A stretch of 64,000 bases of DNA from Streptomyces diastaticus subsp. diastaticus. GTDB taxonomy: Bacteria; Actinomycetota; Actinomycetes; Streptomycetales; Streptomycetaceae. Below are positions 58,774 through 64,000 of the stretch, piece by piece. Each line of letters starts with the position of its first letter. Within the stretch, counting starts at the first letter, position 1. The stretch covers positions 620,001 through 684,000 of the forward strand of contig NZ_BLLN01000005.1 in assembly GCF_011170125.1 (NCBI RefSeq). Direction: 5' to 3'. The translations under genes and the position numbers were made by a program. The notes under the pieces are model-generated. The model saw only the letters and a list, made by a program, of their open reading frames with translations. It made no database searches and had not been told where the DNA came from.

Positions 58774-59092
58774 ACACGACGGGCCCCACCGGGCCGCGCA
58801 CCGCCGCGAGCGACCCGGCGGGATCCGGCAACCGCCGACCGCCGACGGCGAGGCCGCGGCCCAGCCCGGCCAGACCCTTCACGACCTGAACCCACGATCC
58901 CCGCCGCGACACCACGTCACCCCGTCGGGTTCAAAGGTTTCTGCGACGCGCACCCTTGACGCCCGCTCAGCACACGCCTTCAATCAACCTGTGAAGGAAC
59001 AGGCCGACCACCCCACGCCGGCCCGTACCCGCGAGCACACCCCGGCACCACCTGACAGTCCCCCCACCGCATTGACATGAGCACGACTATTC

Positions 59093-59983
59093 GTGAAGCG
59101 ATGTGATGCCCCCGTGCACCGTTCCCGACGCCTCCCCACCGCCCTCTGGGCGGCCTCCCTCCTGTGCTGCGCGGGCCTGCTGGCCCCGGCGGCCTCCGCG
59201 GCCGCCGACGAGGCGGCCTCCCCCACCCGCACCGAGGCGGTCACCTTCGAGGACAACTTCGACGGTCCGGCCGGCTCGGCGGTCGACGGCGGCCGCTGGC
59301 AACTGGAGACCGGCGACAACGTCAACAACCACGAGAGCCAGTACTACACGCCGGGCTCCGACAACGCCGCCCTCGACGGCGACGGCAACCTGGTCATCAC
59401 CGCCCGCAAGGAGAACCCCGGCGACTACCAGTGCTGGTACGGGCGGTGCGAGTACACCTCGGCCCGCCTCAACACGGCCGAGCGGTTCAACGCCGAGTAC
59501 GGGCACGTGGAGACCCGGCTGAAGGTGCCGCGCGGCCAGGGCATGTGGCCGGCCTTCTGGATGCTCGGCGCCGACTTCGGCGAGGTGGGATGGCCCGCCT
59601 CCGGCGAGATCGACGTCATGGAGAACGTCGGCTTCGAGCCGTCCACGGTCCACGGCACCCTGCACGGCCCGGGGTACTCCGGCGGCGGCGGCATCGGCGC
59701 GGGGTACACCCTGCCCGACGGCCGGCAGTTCGCCGACGACTTCCACACCTTCGCGGTGGACTGGGCACCGGACCGCATCAGCTGGTCGGTGGACGGGCAG
59801 GTCTACCAGACCCGCACCCCCTCCGACACGGGCGGCAACCCCTGGGTCTTCAACAAGCCGTTCTTCCTGATCCTCAACCTTGCCGTGGGCGGCGACTGGC
59901 CCGGCAGCCCCGACGAGAACACCGTCTTCCCGCAGGAACTCGTCGTCGACTACGTCCGGGTGACGACCAGCGACGCGGCCTGA
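59093..59983 (+). CDS. Secreted GH16 beta-1,3-glucanase-like enzyme
   Basis: 296-residue secreted glycoside hydrolase of family 16, cutting beta-1,3(-1,4)-glucans such as laminarin or fungal wall glucan. Signal peptide at about 1-38 (RSRRLPTALWAASLLCCAGLLAPAASAAA). The catalytic signature GEIDVMENVG holds nucleophile and acid/base Glu. FWMLGADFGEVGWPASGEIDV and the C-terminal FFLILNLAVGGDWPG...VVDYVRV are standard. No carbohydrate-binding module. The start is GTG 59093, or GTG 59114 (MHRSRRLPT), which gives a more usual signal peptide; no clear Shine-Dalgarno decides. Confidence 0.92.
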   Translation: MKRCDAPVHRSRRLPTALWAASLLCCAGLLAPAASAAADEAASPTRTEAVTFEDNFDGPAGSAVDGGRWQLETGDNVNNHESQYYTPGSDNAALDGDGNLVITARKENPGDYQCWYGRCEYTSARLNTAERFNAEYGHVETRLKVPRGQGMWPAFWMLGADFGEVGWPASGEIDVMENVGFEPSTVHGTLHGPGYSGGGGIGAGYTLPDGRQFADDFHTFAVDWAPDRISWSVDGQVYQTRTPSDTGGNPWVFNKPFFLILNLAVGGDWPGSPDENTVFPQELVVDYVRVTTSDAA

Positions 59984-60010
59984 GGGACGAGGCGCTCCCC
60001 CCGGACACGC

Positions 60011-60050
60011 GCCCCCGGCCCTGACACCGTCCGGTGCCAGGGCCGGGGGC
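60011..60050 (+). terminator. Hairpin terminator after the GH16 gene
   Basis: GCCCCCGGCCCTG pairs exactly with CAGGGCCGGGGGC, with four more inner base pairs after one mismatch; 27 bp past the stop. Confidence 0.8.
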
Positions 60051-60186
60051 CGTCACGTGGTCCCGGCCGAGGCCCCGGTTCCGGCACCCGCACCCGGGCG
60101 CGCCGGAGGCTCCCGCTCCGCCCGGTTCGCCGCGGGCGGAACGCCGAGCGCTCCCCCCGGCGGCGGACCGCTCCTAGGCTGAGGCG

Positions 60187-60627
60187 GTGAGCAACCACTC
60201 GGCGAACCCGAATCCAGACGCCCGCCGGGGCACCGGCCCCCGCGCGCGCGAGCAGGCGGTGAAGGAACCTCTCTGGCGGCAGGTGGTGGGCGGCGCCCTG
60301 CGCGGTGAGCGCCGGGCGCAGGGCCGCACCCTCAAGGAGGTCTCCGAGGCGGCGCGGATCTCCATGCCGTACCTCTCCGAGATCGAGCGGGGCCGCAAGG
60401 AGGCGTCCTCCGAGGTGCTGGCGGCCGCCGCCGGTGCCCTCGGCCTGAGCCTCGCGGACCTGCTGGCCCTGACCCAGCGCGACCTGGCCCCGGCGGACCG
60501 GCGGGCCCGGCCCGAGGCGTCGGCCGCGCCGTCCGCGCCGCTGCGGATCGCGGCCGTGACGCGACTGCCCGGCCGCCCGCCGGCGGGGAGCGGCCCGGCG
60601 CGGGCGGAGGTCCGGCTGGCCGCCTGA
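60187..60627 (+). CDS. popR: XRE/Cro-like regulator, PopR-type, next to clpP3/clpP4
   Basis: 146-residue DNA-binding protein with a Cro/C1-type HTH: LKEVSEAARISMPYLSEIERGRKEASSEVLAAAAGALGLSLADLL (about 60-105). This is the ClgR/PopR pattern (clp gene regulators). In Streptomyces, PopR controls the clpP3-clpP4 operon and is degraded through a C-terminal Ala-Ala end (established). This protein ends RLAA and is encoded convergently next to clpP4/clpP3, which supports the name. GTG 60187 is the likely start. Predicted activator of clpP3-clpP4 when ClpP1/P2 fails to remove it. Confidence 0.82.
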   Translation: MSNHSANPNPDARRGTGPRAREQAVKEPLWRQVVGGALRGERRAQGRTLKEVSEAARISMPYLSEIERGRKEASSEVLAAAAGALGLSLADLLALTQRDLAPADRRARPEASAAPSAPLRIAAVTRLPGRPPAGSGPARAEVRLAA

Positions 60628-60637
60628 GGCCGAGGGG

Positions 60638-60667
60638 AGGCGCCCCGGCCCCCGTACCGGGGCGCCT
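60638..60667. terminator. Bidirectional hairpin between popR and clpP4
   Basis: AGGCGCCCCGG / CCGGGGCGCCT, loop 8, followed by TTTC on the plus strand. It lies between the convergent stops. Confidence 0.83.
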
Positions 60668-60671
60668 TTCG

Positions 60672-61274
60672 TCAGACCAGCGGCCGCCTGCGGGTGAGCA
60701 CCTCGTCGGCCAGGCCGTAGGCGACGGCCTCCTGCGCGGTGAAGACCTTGTCCCGGTCCGTGTCGGCCCGCAGCCGCTCCACGCTGTGCCCCGTGTGGCG
60801 CGAGAGCACCTCCTCCGTCTGGCTGCGGACCCGGGCCATCTCCTTGGCCTGCACGCGCAGGTCGGAGACGGTCCCCTGGCTGCCGCCGCCGGCCGGCTGG
60901 CCGAGCAGCACCCTGGCGTGCTCCAGGATCAGCCGCCGTCCCGGCTCACCGCCCGCGAGCAGGACGGCGGCGGTGGAGGCGGCCTGCCCGACGCAGAAGG
61001 TCGACAGGGGCGCCGACACGAAGGTCATCGTGTCGTAGATCGCCATCAGCGAGGTGTACGCGCCGCCCGGCGAGTTGATGTACAGCGAGATCTCCCGGTC
61101 GGGCGCCACCGATTCCAGGTGGAGGAGCTGGGCGATGACGACGTTGGCGACGCCGTCGTCGATCTCGGTGCCGAGGAAGATGATCCGCTCGGAGAGCAGG
61201 CTGCTGTAGATGTCGAAGGCCCGCTCGCCGCGCGCGGTGCGCTCGACGACGGTCGGGATCGTGTACTGCGCCAT
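60672..61274 (-). CDS. clpP4: ClpP4-type protease subunit with catalytic His replaced by Gly
   Basis: 200-residue ClpP-fold protein. [22 protein letters not shown] and the serine-elbow [16 protein letters not shown] (Ser100) are intact, and the Asp region is DTDRDKVF. At the usual RIMIHQP position it reads [10 protein letters not shown]: Gly125 replaces the catalytic His, exactly 25 residues after the serine, the same spacing as Ser102/His127 in the neighbouring ClpP3. So it should be inactive alone and act as a structural partner of ClpP3. ATG 61274, one base after the clpP3 stop. Confidence 0.9.
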   Translation of the reverse strand: MAQYTIPTVVERTARGERAFDIYSSLLSERIIFLGTEIDDGVANVVIAQLLHLESVAPDREISLYINSPGGAYTSLMAIYDTMTFVSAPLSTFCVGQAASTAAVLLAGGEPGRRLILEHARVLLGQPAGGGSQGTVSDLRVQAKEMARVRSQTEEVLSRHTGHSVERLRADTDRDKVFTAQEAVAYGLADEVLTRRRPLV

Positions 61275-61275
61275 G

Positions 61276-61911
61276 TCAGATCCCCGCCTTCCGCCGCGCG
61301 CCCGTGGGGCGGACGTCGTCCAGGGTGTGCACGACCCGGTCCACCATCCCGTACTCCTTGGCCTGTTCTGCGGTGAACCAGCGGTCGCGGTCGCTGTCCC
61401 GGCTGATCTCGGCCTCGGTGCGCCCGGTGTGCTCGGCGGTCAGCCGCTCGACGGCGCGCTTGGTGAACTCCAGGTTCTCGGCCTGGATCGCGATGTCGGC
61501 GGCCGAGCCGCCGATGCCCGCCGAGGGCTGGTGCATCATGATGCGCGCGTTGGGCAGCGCGAACCGCTTGCCGGCCGTTCCCACCGTCAGCAGGAACTGG
61601 CCCATGCTGGCGGCGAACCCCATGGCGAGCGTCGACACGTCGTTGGGGATCAGCCGCATCGTGTCGTAGATGGCGAGCCCGGCGGTGACCGAGCCGCCGG
61701 GACTGTTGATGTACAGGCTGATGTCGGTGCGCGGGTCCTCGGCCGCCAGCAGGAGCAGCTGGGCGCAGACGCGGTTGGCGGAGGCCTCGTCGACCTGGGT
61801 GCCGAGCAGGACGATGCGCTGGGTGAGCAGTTGGCCGGCGAGCTGGTCGTCGTAGCGGGTGGGTGTGGTCTCCGCGTCAGCGGCCGACCAGGCGGTGTGC
61901 GAGGGCGCCAT
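61276..61911 (-). CDS. clpP3: ClpP3 ATP-dependent protease proteolytic subunit
   Basis: 211-residue ClpP serine protease. [22 protein letters not shown], nucleophile Ser102 in [11 protein letters not shown], His127 in [10 protein letters not shown], and Asp in DSDRDRWF complete the triad. It forms a heptameric ring feeding on ClpX/ClpC-unfolded proteins; second ClpP pair of Streptomyces, expressed when ClpP1/P2 is absent. ATG 61911 with GAGGAG upstream; an in-frame extension to 62019 would run over the operator-like palindrome and is rejected. First gene of the clpP3-clpP4 operon. Confidence 0.92.
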   Translation of the reverse strand: MAPSHTAWSAADAETTPTRYDDQLAGQLLTQRIVLLGTQVDEASANRVCAQLLLLAAEDPRTDISLYINSPGGSVTAGLAIYDTMRLIPNDVSTLAMGFAASMGQFLLTVGTAGKRFALPNARIMMHQPSAGIGGSAADIAIQAENLEFTKRAVERLTAEHTGRTEAEISRDSDRDRWFTAEQAKEYGMVDRVVHTLDDVRPTGARRKAGI

Positions 61912-61996
61912 GTCCGTTCTCCTCAGGTCCGGTACGGGGCGCCGACGCGCCCCGGTGACCTCACTCTGGCCGCCGCCGGACGAGGGGAACCGGTTC

Positions 61997-62011
61997 TCTG
62001 CCCGGAGCAGA
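61997..62011 (-). promoter_or_regulatory. PopR-like operator upstream of clpP3
   Basis: TCTGC-CCGGA-GCAGA, exact 5-5-5 inverted repeat, 86 bp before the clpP3 start. PopR is known to bind a palindrome of this TCTGC...GCAGA type in the clpP3 promoter of S. lividans (from memory, exact consensus not checked). Confidence 0.6.
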
Positions 62012-62049
62012 TTCGCCACGGGCAGATCCTCGTCGCCGGGTGTGGCCCC

Positions 62050-62664
62050 TCACTTCCTCCGCTCCGTCTCCACGGTGGTCGTGACCCGCACCAGAGCGGG
62101 CCGGCGCGGAGTGGACCCGAACCCGAAGGAGACCGGGGGCTCGACGGGCGTGAGCCGCCCCAGCTCCCGGTCCTGCCAGGTGGCCCGCGCGGAGGTGATC
62201 CGCCGCAGGTCGTGGGCGCCGTACCACTCACGGCGCCCCCCGCCGGCGCTGCCCCGGGTCCGGACGCCGGGGAGCAGCCGCGCGGGAGTGTCGAGCAGGG
62301 CCGCCCAGGCGGGCCGCCGGGCGAGGCGCACGGGTACGGCGCGCAGCAGCGTCCCCAGCAAGGGCCGGCGTCCCACCGCGAACCCCAGCGCGAGCGAGCC
62401 GGCCGTCACCCGCCACTCCGCCCCGTCCACCGACACCCGGACCGGGACGACCCGCACGTCCTCGAAGCGGTAGGTGGCGGCGACGTGGGCCGCGACCTCT
62501 CCGGTGGGGGCGAGCAGGGTGCGGCGCCCGTCGGCCCCCTCCACCATGACGTCGCTGAACGCGCCGAACGGCGACCGCTCCCAGTGCCCGAGCACCAGGC
62601 GGGTCCCGGAGTCCGTACCGACCCCGGCGATCCAGCCCTCGAAACGCTGCCGCCGCTCTCCCAC
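62050..62664 (-). CDS. Conserved-looking hypothetical protein
   Basis: 204 residues, no signal peptide or membrane helix. The start is GTG 62664 (MGERRQRFEGWIAGVGTDSGTRLVLGHWERSPFGAFSDVMVE); there is no good Shine-Dalgarno, but a 13-bp palindrome CCGCAG-T-CTGCGG lies two bases upstream of it. The N-terminal beta-rich half reads like a soluble ligand-binding fold, with an Arg-rich C-terminal half (ALLDTPARLLPGVRTRG). Codon use is typical Streptomyces, so it is probably a real gene. I do not recognise a family. Confidence 0.68.
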   Translation of the reverse strand: MGERRQRFEGWIAGVGTDSGTRLVLGHWERSPFGAFSDVMVEGADGRRTLLAPTGEVAAHVAATYRFEDVRVVPVRVSVDGAEWRVTAGSLALGFAVGRRPLLGTLLRAVPVRLARRPAWAALLDTPARLLPGVRTRGSAGGGRREWYGAHDLRRITSARATWQDRELGRLTPVEPPVSFGFGSTPRRPALVRVTTTVETERRK

Positions 62665-62750
62665 AGCCGCAGTCTGCGGTACGGTGCCCCGCCGCGCACC
62701 CGGTGCGCCGGCCCGGCCGACGGCGCGGGCCCCACGGAACGGCCGCCGGC

Positions 62751-63419
62751 TCAGGGCCGGTCGCCGGCCGCCGGATCGCCCGGGCCGGGCAGCGCGTCGA
62801 GCCGGCCGGCCAGTTCGGGGTGAGCGACGCGGAGGGCCGGTCCGGCCTCGCGCAGCGGGTCCAGGAGAGCGGCCGGGTCGTCGTGGGCGAGGGCCTCGTC
62901 GAGGCGGGCCACGGGTGGCCGGGCCGCCGGGGGGAGGCCGGTGAGGCTGGTGACCTGGGCGGCGAGGCGGCGCAGGTCGGCGGCGTGCTGCCGGGCCCAG
63001 GCGCTCCGGCCCCGGTCGGCGGCCCGGCGTACGCGGGTGGCCTGCACGCGCTGCTCGCCGGTGGTGCCCGCGGCTCCCGGGCGGTTGCGCAGGTAGCGGC
63101 GCTCGGCGGCCTGGCGGCTGGAGACGCCGAGCGGGCGCGCCAGCTCGGCCCAGCTCGCGCCCGCCTCGCGCGCCGTCTCGACCAGGCCCGGTTCCCAGAC
63201 GGCGAGCTGCTCCCGCAGTCGCCGCAGCAGGAGCAGGCTGGCGAGGACCTCCTCGGCGCCCGCTCCCTCACGGGAGGTGCCGGTGGTGCCGGACTCGGCC
63301 GCGTCCACGGCGTCCCGGATGGCTTCCAGCGCCCCGGCGACCGCCAGGAAGGAGGCCGGGCCGGGGGTGAAGGGCGTCGAGGTCCGCCCGGCGGGGCCGG
63401 GCCGGTCGGCGGTGGTCAT
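62751..63419 (-). CDS. rheA: RheA-type repressor / HSP18 transcriptional regulator
   Basis: 222-residue regulator divergent from hsp18. The central region LVETAREAGASWAELARPLGVSSRQAAERRYLRNRPG contains a helix-turn-helix (WAELARPLGVSSRQAAERRY). In S. albus, RheA represses hsp18 and itself by binding TGTCATC-N5-GATGACA and senses temperature directly (established). That exact operator is found at 63519-63537. ATG 63419 with AGGAGG upstream; a 35-residue extension to 63524 would overlap the operator and is rejected. Confidence 0.85.
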   Translation of the reverse strand: MTTADRPGPAGRTSTPFTPGPASFLAVAGALEAIRDAVDAAESGTTGTSREGAGAEEVLASLLLLRRLREQLAVWEPGLVETAREAGASWAELARPLGVSSRQAAERRYLRNRPGAAGTTGEQRVQATRVRRAADRGRSAWARQHAADLRRLAAQVTSLTGLPPAARPPVARLDEALAHDDPAALLDPLREAGPALRVAHPELAGRLDALPGPGDPAAGDRP

Positions 63420-63517
63420 GGGGCCTCCTGTTACCGCGCGGGGCCGCGTACCGCGCACGGTGCGTCCGTCGTCGTACGGGTGACATCCGGGGCGTCGCCG
63501 CCTGGACGACACTCTGC

Positions 63518-63546
63518 TTGTCATCGTTGCGATGACATGTTACAAC
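63518..63546 (+). promoter_or_regulatory. hsp18 promoter overlapping an exact RheA operator
   Basis: Operator TGTCATC-GTTGC-GATGACA (63519-63537) lies over the promoter: -35 TTGTCA (63518-63523), 17-bp spacer, -10 TACAAC (63541-63546). Transcription should begin near 63553, leaving about 49 nt before the hsp18 ATG, with GGAGGTG at 63588-63594. Confidence 0.87.
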
Positions 63547-63601
63547 GGTGTCAGGTGAAGCGCATGGCATCAACTGCCTGGACTTCTGGAGGTGTTCACC
63601 C

Positions 63602-64000
63602 ATGCTGATGCGCACCGACCCCTTCCGCGAGTTCGACCGGATCGCCCGGGAACTGGCCGGACCCGGCACCTGGAGCCGCCCGTCGGCGATGCCGATGGAC
63701 GCCTACCGCGAGGGCGACACGTACGTGGTCTCCTTCGACCTGCCGGGCGTCGACCCGGAGGCGATCGAGGTCGACATCGAGCGCAACATGCTCACCGTCA
63801 AGGCCGAGCGGCGCCCGTCCGCCAAGGCCGAGGACGTGCAGATGGAGCTCTCCGAGCGGCCCCTCGGGGTCTTCTCCCGCCAGCTCGTCCTGGCCGACAC
63901 CCTGGACACCGAGCACCTGCGGGCCGACTACGACACGGGCGTCCTCACCCTGCGGATCCCGATCGCCGAGCGCGCCAAGCGCCGCCGGATCAAGATCGGC
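63602..64000 (+). CDS. hsp18: Hsp18 small heat-shock protein (Hsp20 family), 3' end outside window
   Basis: At least 133 residues of an alpha-crystallin-type chaperone. It opens MLMRTDPFREFDRIARELAG; the crystallin domain reads MPMDAYREGDTYVVSFDLPGVDPEAIEVDIERNMLTVKAERR and ends with the A-x-x-x-G-V-L-T-L motif DYDTGVLTLRIPIAE. The window stops inside KRRRIKIG, probably 8-15 residues before the end. It holds unfolded proteins as a large oligomer during heat shock. ATG 63602 with GGAGGTG eight bases upstream; controlled by the RheA operator upstream. Confidence 0.95.
   Translation, partial: MLMRTDPFREFDRIARELAGPGTWSRPSAMPMDAYREGDTYVVSFDLPGVDPEAIEVDIERNMLTVKAERRPSAKAEDVQMELSERPLGVFSRQLVLADTLDTEHLRADYDTGVLTLRIPIAERAKRRRIKIG

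Overview
The window reads as the chromosome of a Streptomyces or close relative. GC is very high, codon third positions are almost all G or C, GTG starts are common, stop/start overlaps (ATGA, GTGA) are frequent, and strong GC hairpins without T-tracts act as terminators. Lineage-typical genes include a clpP3-clpP4 pair beside a PopR-like regulator, an hsp18 gene with an exact RheA-type operator, SigB/F-type sigma, and an SCO7613-like membrane protein.

Layout. 1-7.5 kb: left-truncated type I polyketide synthase (KS-AT-DH-KR-ACP then an NRPS-type condensation domain) preceded by a sterol-desaturase/fatty-acid-hydroxylase-type gene, the edge of a biosynthetic cluster. 8.1-19.6 kb: SRPBCC protein, FdhF/YdeP-type molybdopterin oxidoreductase, secreted GH25 muramidase, large multi-span membrane protein, APC amino-acid permease, KatE-type catalase split by a one-base frameshift, flavodoxin-like reductase. 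19.6-33.2 kb: a sugar/glycopolymer locus with a divergent pyruvyl-transferase-like gene, then an SDR, a carbamoyltransferase and ten tightly overlapping genes: five GT-A/GT-B glycosyltransferases, two GT9 heptosyltransferase-like enzymes, and the heptose-nucleotide enzymes GmhA, HldE and GmhB. 33.2-40.8 kb: sigma factor, MSMEG_6728-type protein, tRNA-Pro(GGG), a large LAL-like ATPase that lacks an HTH and carries a TTA codon, a DUF309 protein, and an MFS exporter with a C-terminal extension.

41-50.2 kb: a self-contained acid-catabolism island. An MHS-type transporter, two-subunit CoA-transferase, acyl-CoA dehydrogenase, MaoC hydratase, 3-hydroxyacyl-CoA dehydrogenase and thiolase would together import an organic acid, activate it and run one round of beta-oxidation, under a divergent LysR regulator. 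The same GTATTGGA box lies upstream of all three operons, in the same orientation as transcription. 50.4-58.6 kb: YeeE/YedE thiosulfate-type transporter behind a probable leaderless Cys-containing leader peptide, a decayed ArsR regulator, an uncharacterised pair (degenerate P-loop NTPase plus membrane-anchored periplasmic-binding-like protein), a CaiB/BaiF CoA-transferase, an 8-bp repeat array of almost 19 copies, and a DJ-1/PfpI protein. 59-64 kb: secreted GH16 glucanase, popR-like regulator with a Leu-Ala-Ala end, clpP4/clpP3 (ClpP4 lacks the catalytic His), a hypothetical protein, and the divergent rheA/hsp18 heat-shock pair, with hsp18 running off the right edge.

All family names come from reading motifs; no database search was possible. 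The strongest leads are the NTPase/binding-protein pair, the GTATTGGA regulon, the His-less ClpP4, and the leaderless leader peptide.
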